A DNA stretch of 64,000 nucleotides from an uncultured Porphyromonadaceae bacterium (GCA_947176915.1 CAMWSM010000001.1:79880-143879), one strand, 5' to 3'; shown: positions 16,803 to 25,128, counted from the stretch's first letter. Numbers and translations are program-made. The notes: generated from the letters alone by a model not told the origin.

Positions 16803-17984
16803 ATGGCAAAAATTGGCAGCGTATTGACCACCCGGGGAAAAAAAGCGCTCCTGCTCGGAAGCGGTGAACTCGGCAAGGAGGTGGCTCTCGAACTTCAGCG
16901 ACTCGGAGTGGAGGTCGTGGCTTGTGATAAATATTCTAATGCTCCCGCCATGCAGGTGGCTCACCGTTCTCACGTGTTCAACATGCTTGATCCGGCAGAA
17001 CTCCGCAGGGTTGTGGAAATGGAGCAGCCCGATCACATAATTCCGGAGATTGAGGCTATTGCCACTCCCGCTCTTCTTGAGCTCGAAAAGGAGGGCTTCA
17101 ACGTTACTCCGACGGCTCGTGCCGCATGGCTGACGATGAACAGGGAGGGTATCCGCCGTCTTGCCGCCGAAGAATTGCAACTTCCTACCTCCCCTTATCG
17201 CTTCGCCTCCACCAAAGAGGAGTTTGACAAGGCAGTGGAGGAGATAGGGATTCCTTGTGTAGTGAAGCCAATCATGAGTTCGTCGGGCCACGGACAATCT
17301 ACGATCAAATCTTCGGAAGATATAGAAAAGGCATGGAAAGAGGCTCAGGAGGGAGGACGCGCCGGAGCCGGAAGGGTTATCGTAGAGGGTTTTGTAGATT
17401 TCGACTATGAAATTACCCTACTTACTGTAAGAAGCATATCAGGCACTACCTTCTGCGAACCGGTAGGACACATACAAGTGAACGGGGACTATCGTTATTC
17501 CTGGCAGCCTCAGCCAATGTCGCAGATAGCCATAGAGCAAGCGCGAGAAATCGCCAAGAAGATTACGGATGCCTTGGGGGGATATGGCATTTTCGGAGTT
17601 GAGCTGTTCATTAAAGGGGATAAGGTGATTTTCAGTGAGGTTTCTCCTCGTCCGCATGACACGGGGATGGTTACAATGATCTCTCAGGATTTATCGGAGT
17701 TTGCACTTCATGCGAGAGCGCTTTTGGGACTTCCGGTGCCTGCGATAGAATTTTACGGTCCTTCGGCTTCACGGGCAATAGTGGTGGAGGGAGACACAAA
17801 TTGCGTGGAGTTTGACAACCTGGAGGAGGTGCTTAAGGAGCCGGGCACTCAGATAAGACTTTTCGGCAAACCGGAAGTGCATGGACATCGCCGTATGGGT
17901 GTGATCCTGGCAAAGGATAAGAGCGTGGAAGCGGCAAGGGAGAAAGCTGAGAGAGCGTTCTCGAAATTGAAAATAAGTATCTAA
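16803..17984 (+). CDS. purT: Formate-dependent phosphoribosylglycinamide formyltransferase
   Basis: ATP-grasp enzyme of purine synthesis that makes formyl-GAR from GAR, formate and ATP without folate. The 393 residues start [21 protein letters not shown], followed by the PurT N-domain [14 protein letters not shown] and the ATP-grasp core. [14 protein letters not shown] near residue 155 is the glycine-rich ATP-binding loop, and [15 protein letters not shown] is typical of PurT. The length equals the usual PurT size. I start at ATG 16803; the 40-codon upstream extension is translated repeat DNA lying downstream of the promoter. It is a single gene, separated from the exporter genes by another repeat array. 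High confidence. Confidence 0.93.
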   Translation: MAKIGSVLTTRGKKALLLGSGELGKEVALELQRLGVEVVACDKYSNAPAMQVAHRSHVFNMLDPAELRRVVEMEQPDHIIPEIEAIATPALLELEKEGFNVTPTARAAWLTMNREGIRRLAAEELQLPTSPYRFASTKEEFDKAVEEIGIPCVVKPIMSSSGHGQSTIKSSEDIEKAWKEAQEGGRAGAGRVIVEGFVDFDYEITLLTVRSISGTTFCEPVGHIQVNGDYRYSWQPQPMSQIAIEQAREIAKKITDALGGYGIFGVELFIKGDKVIFSEVSPRPHDTGMVTMISQDLSEFALHARALLGLPVPAIEFYGPSASRAIVVEGDTNCVEFDNLEEVLKEPGTQIRLFGKPEVHGHRRMGVILAKDKSVEAAREKAERAFSKLKISI

Positions 17985-17985
17985 G

Positions 17986-18036
17986 GGATGTTAAGGTGTT
18001 AAGGGGGAAGGGTTAAGGGTTAAGGATTAAGGGGAT
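17986..18036 (+). repeat. Degenerate TTAAGG tandem array
   Basis: Repeated GTTAAGG, GGTTAAG and GATTAAG units fill the short gap between purT and the exporter genes. Confidence 0.7.
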
Positions 18037-18042
18037 GAACTT

Positions 18043-18315
18043 ATGGGGCGGATGCAACGTTTTATTAGCAAACAAATGCTGGTAGATATGATTGCATCCG
18101 TTATTGTTTGGGCGGTGGTCGCCGCCTTACTTCTGATTGTTTTTGTGGCACGTATAGTGGCTGAGCATCATCGCTCCCTCCCTCCTGTCCATGCTGCCAA
18201 ACATCATAGACATTCCAAATTCATAGAGTTAGGCAAAGAGCGCGAGGAGTTTTTTGCCACCGGAGATTCTGATTTAATTCCCGGCGACGATTATGACATC
18301 TACTATAATTCCTGA
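18043..18315 (+). CDS. Small single-pass membrane protein upstream of exporter
   Basis: Unrecognised protein of 90 residues. One hydrophobic segment at residues 15-38 (MIASVIVWAVVAALLLIVFV) is followed by a His/Lys-rich stretch (HAAKHHRHSKF) and an acidic tail. Its last 23 bases overlap the start of the ThrE-like gene in another frame, which supports translational coupling. It may be a small exporter partner, or a chance ORF with a convincing membrane segment. The start lies immediately after a TTAAGG repeat array. Confidence 0.5.
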   Translation: MGRMQRFISKQMLVDMIASVIVWAVVAALLLIVFVARIVAEHHRSLPPVHAAKHHRHSKFIELGKEREEFFATGDSDLIPGDDYDIYYNS

Positions 18316-19132
18316 ACCCTTTGAGTCGGTGTATCTTTCCGATGATCCTCTGACTCCAGTTGATGTAAACTGTTGCTCGAAGGAGGTGTGCCTCTTTCTG
18401 ACAGAATATGCCGAAAGGCTGTTAGGAGCCGGAGCCACGTGCATGCGCATAGAGAAAAATATCGAACGGATGGCGGCTACCTTCGGCAAGAAGGTAGAAC
18501 TCACCATCATGCCCCGCCACGTACACATGACCGTATGGCATCCGGGGGCTGATGATATCTACACTTATATCTCTACTGTCAAGCCGGCTCCTATCTCCTA
18601 TTCACTCAACACGCGCCTGAGCCAGCTGAGCTGGAATGTAGCCGACGATAATCTTTCGCTCCGGGAGACAGAGCGACGTTTCAGAAAGATCGTCTCTTCC
18701 GATTATGAGAACCCCTGGATGACACTTCTGTTGGCTTCGCTTGCCAACGCCTGCTTCTGCGGCATTTTCGGAGGGGACTGGATGGCTATGCTTATCGTGT
18801 TTATTGCTACGGCAACGGGGTTTAACCTTAAGCAGGTGCTTATGTCGAAACATGTGGACGGACGCGCCGTATTTTTTATCTGCGCTTTTGTCTCGGCAGT
18901 GATAGGCTCCACAGGCTATATCTTCCCTATAAGCAGCACCCCGGCGATTGCCGTAGGGACGAGTGTGCTTTATCTTGTGCCGGGCATTCCCTTTCTCAAT
19001 TCATTCAATGACTTGCTGTATAAGCATTACATCTGCGCGTTCTGCAGGTTTCTGGATGCCTTGGTGCTTACGGGTTGCCTTTCGTTAGGGCTTATCCTTG
19101 CCATGAAAATAATGAACGTTACCCTCTTTTAG
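18293..19132 (+). CDS. Threonine/serine exporter ThrE-family, N-terminal half
   Basis: A 279-residue protein with the soluble N domain and membrane region of the ThrE_N family (PF06738 type). GAGATCMRIEKNIERMAATFG and KVELTIMPRHVHMTVW form the cytoplasmic part. About five hydrophobic segments follow (WMTLLLASLANACFCGIFGG ... VPGIPFLNSFNDLLYKHY). In many bacteria ThrE is split into this part and a ThrE_2 partner; the second half is encoded at 19310. The pair should export threonine, serine or a related small metabolite, with the substrate inferred from family only. It overlaps the preceding small membrane gene. Confidence 0.85.
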   Translation: MTSTIIPEPFESVYLSDDPLTPVDVNCCSKEVCLFLTEYAERLLGAGATCMRIEKNIERMAATFGKKVELTIMPRHVHMTVWHPGADDIYTYISTVKPAPISYSLNTRLSQLSWNVADDNLSLRETERRFRKIVSSDYENPWMTLLLASLANACFCGIFGGDWMAMLIVFIATATGFNLKQVLMSKHVDGRAVFFICAFVSAVIGSTGYIFPISSTPAIAVGTSVLYLVPGIPFLNSFNDLLYKHYICAFCRFLDALVLTGCLSLGLILAMKIMNVTLF

Positions 19133-19300
19133 AAAAATAAGATGGTAAGATCAGAAAATAAGATGGTAAGGAAATAAGGGGGTAAGAAAACTCTCACCAT
19201 CTTATTTCCTTATTTTATTAACTCCCTATTTACTTAATTTCTTATTCTCTTAACCTCTTATTCCCTTAACTTCTTATTCTCTTAACTTCTTATTCCCTTA
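19133..19300 (+). repeat. Inverted degenerate array (AATAAGATGG / CCATCTTATT and CTTATTCC units)
   Basis: AATAAGATGGTAAG units are followed by their reverse complement (CTCACCATCTTATTT) and then CTTATTC-CCTTAAC repeats up to the ThrE_2 start codon. It can form a large hairpin. It fills the gap between the two exporter halves. Confidence 0.7.
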
Positions 19301-19309
19301 TTTGCTTTT

Positions 19310-19795
19310 ATGTTAGTATTTGATTTATTGAAAGATGCGTTGTTTGCTGCCGTTGCGGCAATCGGGTTCGGAGCTATCAGCAGGATTCCCCGGAGAGCAT
19401 ACTTATGGTGCGGATTGATTGCGGCGATAGGTCATTCGCTGCGATTTCTACTGATGGGAGAGGCGTTAGGTTCGATGAATATAATAGTGGCTACGGCAAT
19501 CGCGGCATTTGTGATAGGCTCGTTATCGGTGTTTGTCTCCCCTTTCGCGCGCACTCCGGCGGAAGCATATCTCTTTCCCTCGCTATTGCCTATGATTCCC
19601 GGGATTTTTGCCTATAAGTCTTTCGGCGGGGCGGTGATGTGCATTTTGGGGAAGGATCCGGATATGTTTGATTTCTATTTCCGGCAGTTTACTCAAAATG
19701 GCTTTATCTGCATTTCCATTCTTATGGCGATGGTGATTTGCGCTACAATTCCGATCTTTATTTTTCGCTCAAGAGCTTTCAGGGCGACGAGGTGA
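19310..19795 (+). CDS. Threonine/serine exporter, ThrE_2-type half
   Basis: A 161-residue integral membrane protein with about five hydrophobic segments, beginning LLKDALFAAVAAIGFGAIS and containing FVSPFARTPAEAYLFPSLLPMIPG and PGIFAYKSFGG, typical of the ThrE_2 (PF12821) partner. It matches the 18293 gene as the second half of a split exporter. The two are separated by a 177-base gap filled with inverted repeats, unusual for partner genes. I see no separate promoter, so they are probably one transcript. Confidence 0.85.
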   Translation: MLVFDLLKDALFAAVAAIGFGAISRIPRRAYLWCGLIAAIGHSLRFLLMGEALGSMNIIVATAIAAFVIGSLSVFVSPFARTPAEAYLFPSLLPMIPGIFAYKSFGGAVMCILGKDPDMFDFYFRQFTQNGFICISILMAMVICATIPIFIFRSRAFRATR

Positions 19796-19805
19796 GAGGG
19801 ATTCA

Positions 19806-19950
19806 GAATTTTTCGGAGCTTTCGGAGCTTTCGGAGGAATCGGAATTATCGGAGTTCTCAGAATTATCGGAGTTATCTGAGTTATCTGAGAATTCCGATA
19901 ACTCCGATAATTCCGAGAAAGTTAAGAGAAAGTTAAGAGGAAGTTAAGAG
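19806..19950 (+). repeat. Inverted degenerate 9-bp array (ATCGGAGTT units)
   Basis: Nine-base units (ATCGGAATT, ATCGGAGTT, ATCTGAGTT) are followed by their reverse complement (CCGATAACT, CCGATAATT) and GTTAAGAG repeats. The ORF translating it as SELSELSE is an artefact. Confidence 0.7.
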
Positions 19951-19962
19951 GAAGTTAGAGAA

Positions 19963-20519
19963 TTATTTTGAGTGGTTGGAGCGGTATTCGCGGCGCGCCC
20001 TGCTCATGGCTTCACGAATGCCTCCTGACTCAAGGAATCTGCGTTGCTGCGATTCCAATAGTTTGTCAAGAAGATATTGGGTCTGCCTGATCAAGGTGAT
20101 TGCAAGATTGCAGAATTCCTCTGCGGGAGTCTGCAAACTAATTCCCTATATTCTGACTCAAAACGGGGAGAACAAAGATAGGTTCTCAATTTATCAAGCC
20201 GTGGATGCCCCTTCTCCCAACGTGATAATTGCTTGAACCGGAGATAATCAATGTAATCTTCTTCCAGTTCACTTAATGAAGCCCGAGCCACATTGGTGAG
20301 TTTTATCTCTGTCTCTTTCGAAGTAGGCGCAGCAGCACTCCCCTCTACAATATTTTGTTTACATGAGCGAGCTGCCTGCTGCATCTGATCGGTTGTGCGT
20401 GAACCACGTGAAATAAAACGGTCTACAAACACCTCTGTGATTACAGAAACTATCGTGGCAAGTCTGTAGACTTTGAGGGAACGAACATCTCCGTTGTGGA
20501 TAATAAATTTCTCATTCAT
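19963..20519 (-). pseudogene. Frameshifted four-helix-bundle (S23-like suffix) protein
   Basis: The first frame (20519 down to 20091) gives a four-helix-bundle protein (DQMQQAARSCKQNIVEGSAA) of the 23S rRNA-intervening-sequence-protein type, then runs off as RELVCRLPQRNSAILQSP. Another frame continues from about 20140 as QTPAEEFCNLAITLIRQTQYLL, then LESQQRRFLESGGIREAMSR, ending at the stop at 19963. This is the normal C-terminus of four-helix-bundle-suffix proteins. The total length (557 bases) is not a multiple of three, so one frameshift near 20130-20150 splits the gene. A good promoter (20549-20579) remains. Either the gene is recently broken or one base is a sequencing error; programmed frameshifting is less likely because no slippery run is visible. 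Confidence 0.75.
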
Positions 20520-20548
20520 AAAAAAAACGAGCTGAATGGGTTATGAGG

Positions 20549-20579
20549 CAAAGTTATATATTTTCGGGATTCATTCAAA
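20549..20579 (-). promoter_or_regulatory. Promoter of the four-helix-bundle gene
   Basis: Minus-strand -33 TTTG (20576-20579) and -7 TAACTTTG (20549-20556) with exactly 19 bases between them. Confidence 0.7.
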
Positions 20580-20596
20580 ATGGAGATCGTATATAA

Positions 20597-20618
20597 AAAC
20601 ATGTTTTAAAACATGTTT
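20597..20618. promoter_or_regulatory. Perfect 22-bp palindrome, candidate operator of the Ter operon
   Basis: AAACATGTTTT followed immediately by its exact reverse complement. It lies in the divergent gap between the four-helix-bundle promoter and the TerD operon -7 element, about 40-60 bases upstream of the presumed Ter start. The position suits an activator or dual regulator site; no regulator gene is adjacent. Confidence 0.6.
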
Positions 20619-20643
20619 GGAGGATATATCAAACTATTTTGTT

Positions 20644-20651
20644 TAAATTTG
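20644..20651 (+). promoter_or_regulatory. -7 element of the Ter operon promoter
   Basis: TAAATTTG fits TAnnTTTG. The nearest TTTG upstream (20616-20619) is 24 bases away and overlaps the palindrome, a wide spacing that could require an activator. Leader of about 100 bases to the first terD. Confidence 0.55.
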
Positions 20652-20758
20652 TGGTAAAGAAAGCATTTACCTTTCTCTTTTTTTATTATTATATAACAGT
20701 AGGATTTCAGATCTTCCCTACCGACTTTCTTCTTATAACTCTAATATCATAATAGATT

Positions 20759-21373
20759 ATGGCTATAAATCTCGTAAAAGGACAACGTGTTGAAATAGGA
20801 CTCTCCCGCCTAATAGTAGAAATGGGATGGAAAGTAAATCCCGATGCAGACCCACCCTACGATCTTGACGCTTCCACTTTCCTGCTTCGTAAGAATAATG
20901 AGATCGGCGTGGAGGAGGATTTCGTTTTTTATGGATCACCTAACACCAAAGAGACACCCGATGGGAGCAGACCCATGTCGAAAGACGGGAGCGTGTTAGG
21001 GGCAGTGGACGACAGAGGAGATGACGATGATAACACAGGCATCGGCGAGGAATCAATTGAAGTGGATCTCTCCAAGACAGATCCGCTGATTGATCAGATT
21101 CTTTTCACGGCAAGCATCTACTGGGAAAAGGGTTCCAAGAGTGAGAGATATAATTTCGGACAGGTCAGGAATGCCTATATCCTCATTAAGGATGCGGTGA
21201 GCGGTGAAGAGATCTGCCGCTATGATCTCGACGAGGATTTCTCCACAGCCAAAGGGGTGGAGTTCGGACGGCTTTACAGAAGGAACGGCGCATGGAAATT
21301 TGAAGCCGTGGGCATCCCCTATACTGACGGGCTGGAACCTATCGTGCGCAAATATGCGTCGCGATTTATGTAA
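20759..21373 (+). CDS. TerD-family protein 1
   Basis: First of three TerD-family proteins (204 residues). It starts MAINLVKGQRVEIGLSRLIVEMGW and contains YDLDASTFLL, IEVDLSKTDPLIDQILF, FGQVRNAYI and the conserved tail GRLYRRNGAWKFEAVG. The Asp-rich loops (DLDAS, DDRGDDDDNTG) match the calcium-binding sites known in TerD. The acidic insert around residues 80-100 is longer than in the other copies. TerD proteins are cytoplasmic, bind Ca2+ and belong to tellurite-resistance-type stress modules that have also been linked to phage and oxidative stress. Head gene of the operon behind a palindrome and its own promoter. Confidence 0.9.
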   Translation: MAINLVKGQRVEIGLSRLIVEMGWKVNPDADPPYDLDASTFLLRKNNEIGVEEDFVFYGSPNTKETPDGSRPMSKDGSVLGAVDDRGDDDDNTGIGEESIEVDLSKTDPLIDQILFTASIYWEKGSKSERYNFGQVRNAYILIKDAVSGEEICRYDLDEDFSTAKGVEFGRLYRRNGAWKFEAVGIPYTDGLEPIVRKYASRFM

Positions 21374-21453
21374 AGTTGCGGAAAATCCGCCACTGCCTGT
21401 CATCCTTTTTTCTGCAAAGTTGCGAAAGTGCATCCGAAACTCTTTTGAAAGGC

Positions 21454-21461
21454 TAACTTTG
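21454..21461 (+). promoter_or_regulatory. Internal -7 element before the second terD
   Basis: TAACTTTG fits the -7 consensus, between terD 1 and 2. No clear -33. It could give an extra transcript for the rest of the operon. Confidence 0.45.
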
Positions 21462-21516
21462 CATCATCAAAATCGACAAACACCTCTCCCGAGAGGTAAA
21501 CGCTTTTGATCTTAAA

Positions 21517-21560
21517 TCCTCAACTTTCAATTTTCAACTTTAAATTTTCAATTTTCAAAG
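21517..21560 (+). repeat. Degenerate heptad array (TTTTCAA type)
   Basis: Seven-base units CTTTCAA, TTTTCAA and CTTTAAA immediately before the second terD, the same unit as in the purT leader. Confidence 0.65.
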
Positions 21561-21562
21561 AT

Positions 21563-22117
21563 ATGGCTATAAATCTCGAAAAAGGACAGCGTGTGGCTGT
21601 CGAACTTCCCAAGTTCACGATCGGACTTGGATGGGACGTGAACAGTTCTTCTACGGGCACTGACTTCGACCTTGACGCCTCTGCCTTCATCATGGGAGAG
21701 AACGGCAAGATTCTTGCAGACGAGTTCTTCGTTTTCTACAATAACCTGAAATCGCCTGACGGAGCCGTAGAGCATACCGGGGATAACCGCACAGGGGAAG
21801 GTGAAGGGGATGACGAAAGCATCCGCATCGATCTTTCAAAGATAGATCCTCGGGCTACTCAGATAACCTTCGTTGTAACAATTCATGAGGCAGATTCCCG
21901 CCGTCAGAATTTCGGTCAGGTAAGAAATGCTTTCATCCGCATCTACGACAGCGCTACGGGAGAGGAGATCATGCGCTATGATCTTGATGAGGATTTCTCA
22001 GTGGAGACAGCAGTGGAGTTCGGAAGGCTCTATAAGAGAAACGGACAGTGGAAGTTTGAGGCGATCGGCACCGGTCAGAAAGCGGGGTTGGCGCAATATT
22101 TGGAGAAGTATAATTGA
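21563..22117 (+). CDS. TerD-family protein 2
   Basis: A 184-residue TerD-family protein (MAINLEKGQRVAVELPKFTIGLGW ... DFDLDASAFIMGENGKI ... IRIDLSKIDPRATQITFVV ... FGQVRNAFIRIYD ... GRLYKRNGQWKFEAIG). All conserved calcium-loop acidic residues appear present. The length matches typical TerD or TerE. The ORF track begins 19 codons upstream inside a TTTTCAA repeat; the true start is ATG 21563, whose first residues match the start of the first and third copies. It is the most typical TerD of the three. Confidence 0.92.
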   Translation: MAINLEKGQRVAVELPKFTIGLGWDVNSSSTGTDFDLDASAFIMGENGKILADEFFVFYNNLKSPDGAVEHTGDNRTGEGEGDDESIRIDLSKIDPRATQITFVVTIHEADSRRQNFGQVRNAFIRIYDSATGEEIMRYDLDEDFSVETAVEFGRLYKRNGQWKFEAIGTGQKAGLAQYLEKYN

Positions 22118-22277
22118 GGCGTTAGGCATTAGGCATTAGGCGTTAGGTGTTAGGCGTTAGGCATTAGGGACGAGGCGCGAGATGCTGACTCATACCATTA
22201 AAAATCAAATTTTACGGCTTTGGACCTTGCCTCGGACCTCAGACCTCGAGCCTAATGCCTAAAGCCTAAAGCCTAAA
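22117..22277 (+). repeat. Inverted heptad arrays (GCGTTAG / CTAATGC type)
   Basis: Seven or more GCGTTAG, GCATTAG and GTGTTAG heptads, an approximately 65-base middle, then the inverse CCTAATG, CCTAAAG and CCTAAAG heptads. Together they can form a large hairpin between the second and third terD genes. The same unit occurs at 62496-62690. Confidence 0.75.
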
Positions 22278-22306
22278 AAATTTTTTAAATTTCAATTTTA
22301 ATTATT

Positions 22307-22972
22307 ATGGCTATCAGACTTGAAAAAGGACAGAAGATAAATCTTGAGAAAAATAATGGCTCCAAACTCACTGAATTTTGCGTGGGCTGCAACTGGGGCG
22401 CAATAGTAACATCAGGGGGATTCCTCGGACTGGGTAAAAAGACTCAGGATGTTGACCTCGATTTGAGCTGCCTGATGATCGACGCTAACGGGAATATATG
22501 CGATCATATCTATTCACCCCTTTACCGTACAGATTTCCTCGGGCGATATGGAATGCCTCCCGGCAAAGTAGACTCCCTTGACGGAGCGATGCACCACAGC
22601 GGTGATGACCTCCAGGGGGATCAGGGGGGCGACGATGGTCTTGACAATGAAATCATCACTGTCAACCTGAATCGTGTGAGTCCGAACGTGAATCAGATTT
22701 TCTTCTTCCTGAACAACTGTGGCAAAGAGGATTTCTCCCAGATACCCTACGCTTCCATCAGAATGTATGAGGGGACTCCGTCAAGAGTAAAAGAGGTGTT
22801 CGCTTCCTACGATGTGGCAGCAGAGCCAAGGTATCGCGGGGCTACGGCACTTATAATGGGCAAGCTTTACCGCCGCAACGGGGAATGGAAATTCTCAGCC
22901 ATCGGCGATGCCTATCCCGACAAAAATATCTGTGAGACTATCCAACGGATAGCAACAAATTACGCAAAATAA
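22307..22972 (+). CDS. TerD-family protein 3 (TerZ-like)
   Basis: A 221-residue divergent TerD-family protein. The start MAIRLEKGQKINLEKNNGSKLTEFCVGCNWG and the tail GKLYRRNGEWKFSAIGDAY mark the family. It has a Gly-rich insertion (TSGGFLGLGKKTQDVDLDLSCLMIDANGN) and the loop DLQGDQGGDDGLDNE. Its greater length and the FCVGCNWG opening resemble TerZ-type members. It ends 5 bases before the first vWA gene, indicating co-transcription. Role by family: calcium-binding scaffold or sensor in a Ter stress module. Confidence 0.88.
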   Translation: MAIRLEKGQKINLEKNNGSKLTEFCVGCNWGAIVTSGGFLGLGKKTQDVDLDLSCLMIDANGNICDHIYSPLYRTDFLGRYGMPPGKVDSLDGAMHHSGDDLQGDQGGDDGLDNEIITVNLNRVSPNVNQIFFFLNNCGKEDFSQIPYASIRMYEGTPSRVKEVFASYDVAAEPRYRGATALIMGKLYRRNGEWKFSAIGDAYPDKNICETIQRIATNYAK

Positions 22973-22977
22973 AAATT

Positions 22978-23616
22978 ATGAGAAAACTACCGGTTTACAT
23001 TCTTCTCGACACCTCCGGCTCAATGTATGGTGAGCCTATCGAGGCAGTAAAGAACGGACTGCAGGTGCTCACAAGCACTCTGACCTCCGATCCATACGCT
23101 CTTGAAACCGCCTATCTGAGTGTCATCACTTTTGACAGCACAGCCAAACAGGCTGTGCCCCTCACGGAGATAGCCGCTTTCCAACCACCGCAGCTTAAGG
23201 CTTCAGGATGCACCGCTCTTGGGGAGGCGCTTCAACTCGTGGCTCAATGTGCTGACCAGGAAGTGATCAAAACCACTCCTGAAAAGAAAGGAGACTGGAA
23301 GCCGCTCGTCTTCATCATGACAGACGGAGAGCCTACGGATGATATCCGCAAAGGTCTTGAGGATTTCAAGAGCAGGAAGTGGGGAATGGTAGTGGCTTGC
23401 GCAGCGGGAGCAGGAGCCAACACCAATACGCTGAAGCAGATCACTGAGAACGTGGTGTCGCTCGACACAGCCGACAGCGCCACAATCCGCCAATTCTTCA
23501 AATGGGTGTCAGCTTCCGTTCAGGCTAACAGTGTGAAGGTTGATGAAGGGAAAGGGGAAATCAACTCCATAGGAGAGCTTCCGCCTCCGCCGCCTGAGGT
23601 AAATATCGTGATTTAA
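22978..23616 (+). CDS. TerY-like von Willebrand A domain protein 1
   Basis: A 212-residue vWA protein. The metal-ion-dependent adhesion site begins DTSGS (LLDTSGSMYGEPIEAVKNGL), with further MIDAS positions in SGCTALGEAL and IMTDGEPTDD. This is the cytoplasmic TerY type of Ter operons. The tail is PPPPPEVNIV, a proline-rich end shared with the 23786 gene. TerY proteins are predicted to bind metal and act with the phosphatase and kinase encoded downstream (the TerY-P triad described for Ter systems). It follows the third terD by 5 bases and is followed by a small palindromic element. Confidence 0.9.
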   Translation: MRKLPVYILLDTSGSMYGEPIEAVKNGLQVLTSTLTSDPYALETAYLSVITFDSTAKQAVPLTEIAAFQPPQLKASGCTALGEALQLVAQCADQEVIKTTPEKKGDWKPLVFIMTDGEPTDDIRKGLEDFKSRKWGMVVACAAGAGANTNTLKQITENVVSLDTADSATIRQFFKWVSASVQANSVKVDEGKGEINSIGELPPPPPEVNIVI

Positions 23617-23630
23617 TTTATCGGAATTTA

Positions 23631-23727
23631 GAAAGAGGATATATTGAAGTTAGCTTTTTAGGGCGCAGCGGGATTGCGGAGCAATCCCCTCCCAGGCATT
23701 ACTCTTAATTTTGATATATCCTCTTTC
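23631..23727. repeat. MITE-like palindromic element
   Basis: Perfect 14-bp terminal inverted repeats GAAAGAGGATATAT / ATATATCCTCTTTC bracket a core hairpin (GGGATTGC-GGA-GCAATCCC plus CCTCCCAGGCATTAC). The core is shared with 43559-43737. It sits between two vWA genes. Confidence 0.7.
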
Positions 23728-23729
23728 TT

Positions 23730-23765
23730 CCTCTTATTTCCTTATTTTCTTATTTCCTTATTTTA
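23730..23765 (+). repeat. Degenerate CTTATTTC array
   Basis: CTTATTTC and CTTATTTT units of about 8 bases in the leader of the second TerY-like gene. Confidence 0.5.
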
Positions 23766-23785
23766 TAATTCTCTATCCTTCTAAG

Positions 23786-24421
23786 ATGCGTATTCTTCCC
23801 GTATATCTTCTTATCGACACTTCCGGCTCCATGCATGGCGAGCCGATAGAATCCGTCAAGGTTGGCTTGGAGGCGCTTGTCAGCAGCCTGCGTCAAGAGC
23901 CGGCTGCCTTGGAATCGGTTGCTCTCAGCATCATCACTTTCGATAAGGATGTGAAGCAAATTCTCCCCCTCACTCCGCTTGACGAACTCCAGCTTCCGGA
24001 AATCACTACTCCTGAAAGCGGACCCACTCACACCGGACTTGCCTTGCAACTGTTGTGCGAAAGAGTTGACAAGGAGGTGAAAAAGGGCACTGCCGAGACA
24101 AAAGGGGATTGGAAACCACTGCTCTTTATAATGACCGATGGAAAGCCCTCCGACAGCAAACTATATAAGGATATGATCGAGGAGGTAAAGAAACGTCATT
24201 TCGGAAATATAGTGGCGTGTGCAGCCGGACCGTCAGCCAAAGCGGAGGAATTGCTGAAACTTACGGATAAGGTGGTGTCGTTAGACACGCTTGACAGCAC
24301 AGCCTTCAAGAAATTCTTCAAATGGGTTTCCGACTCTATCAATATCGGCAGTCAGAGTGTAGGCGCCACAGACGACATCGCCCTACCACCTCCACCCCCG
24401 GAAGTGAACCTCATCCTCTAA
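23786..24421 (+). CDS. TerY-like von Willebrand A domain protein 2
   Basis: A 211-residue paralogue of the preceding vWA gene (MRILPVYLLIDTSGSMHGEPIESVKVGLE; IMTDGKPSDSKL; tail PPPPPEVNLI). MIDAS motif DTSGS and the TDG element are intact. I start at ATG 23786; the 25-codon upstream part of the ORF is translated repeat DNA. The two adjacent copies share their whole layout, suggesting tandem duplication, with a MITE-like element between them. It is likely a partner of the downstream kinase and phosphatase, inferred from the known Ter triad. Confidence 0.9.
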   Translation: MRILPVYLLIDTSGSMHGEPIESVKVGLEALVSSLRQEPAALESVALSIITFDKDVKQILPLTPLDELQLPEITTPESGPTHTGLALQLLCERVDKEVKKGTAETKGDWKPLLFIMTDGKPSDSKLYKDMIEEVKKRHFGNIVACAAGPSAKAEELLKLTDKVVSLDTLDSTAFKKFFKWVSDSINIGSQSVGATDDIALPPPPPEVNLIL

Positions 24422-24457
24422 AACCTAAAGCCTAAAGACTAACGTCTAAAACCTAAA
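24422..24457 (+). repeat. Degenerate CCTAAAG heptad array
   Basis: CCTAAAG, ACTAACG and CCTAAAT heptads fill the gap to the AIM24 gene. Confidence 0.6.
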
Positions 24458-24459
24458 TT

Positions 24460-25071
24460 ATGAATGTAAAACTAAAAGGAGCTTACGTAAAACATCTGGA
24501 GGTGGAGCTTTTCCCCGGAGAGGAGTTTTATGCTGAAAAGGGTTCGCTGATATACATTGAAGAGGGAATCGACATGACGAGTGAGTTTTCCGGAAATTCA
24601 CTCGGACAGATCATCGGCTCCAAGCTATCGGGAGAGAATCTCCTTATCGTGCATTACCGCAATTTCACATCGCAGCCGCGCCGCCTCGTGCTCGGGTCGC
24701 GAGGGGGAATGATTCATTTCAAACTCACCAACTCGGAAATTATCTGCAATCGCGGAGCATACGTGGCATCAAGCAAGAAAGTGGATCTCTCGATGAAACT
24801 TTCCCTTTCCGGATTTATAGGTGGGATAGGAGGAATGTTGCAAAGAGTGAGCGGAGATGCGACTGTATTTCTTGAGACCATAGGAGATCCTATTATCGTA
24901 GAGTTAGGACCGGGACAAGGCATTCAGATTGACGAACAGCATTTCCTTGCCCTGGAAGGAATACCTGAAAACAGGATCACACCTCAGTTTTCCACCCGCA
25001 ACCTCTTCGGAGGGGAGGGACTGAGGATGCTCAGCGTGCGCGGACCCGGCAAAGTCTACCTCAACCCCTAA
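24460..25071 (+). CDS. AIM24 / TIGR00266 family protein
   Basis: A 203-residue protein of the AIM24 family (double-psi-like beta-helix; TIGR00266 in bacteria). Visible traits are the start MNVKLKGAYVKHLEVELFPGEEFYAEKGSL, the glycine-rich LSGFIGGIGGMLQRVSGD, and ELGPGQGIQIDEQHFLALEG. The function in bacteria is unknown; homologues commonly occur with TerD and vWA genes. Here it lies between the second and third vWA genes of the Ter operon, which supports a role in the same module. The gap upstream is a CCTAAAG repeat and the gap downstream a TTAACCC repeat. Confidence 0.88.
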   Translation: MNVKLKGAYVKHLEVELFPGEEFYAEKGSLIYIEEGIDMTSEFSGNSLGQIIGSKLSGENLLIVHYRNFTSQPRRLVLGSRGGMIHFKLTNSEIICNRGAYVASSKKVDLSMKLSLSGFIGGIGGMLQRVSGDATVFLETIGDPIIVELGPGQGIQIDEQHFLALEGIPENRITPQFSTRNLFGGEGLRMLSVRGPGKVYLNP

Positions 25072-25127
25072 CATCTTAACCCTTAATTCTTAACCCTTAA
25101 CCCTTAACCCCCTTAACCCCCTTAACA
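25071..25127 (+). repeat. Degenerate CTTAACC heptad array
   Basis: CTTAACC, CTTAATT and CCCTTAA units up to the start codon of the third vWA gene. Confidence 0.7.
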
Positions 25128-25128
25128 A

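Noticed and set aside
19738-19947. ORF encoding SELSELSE repeats
   Set aside because: Translation of a 9-bp inverted array, not a protein gene.
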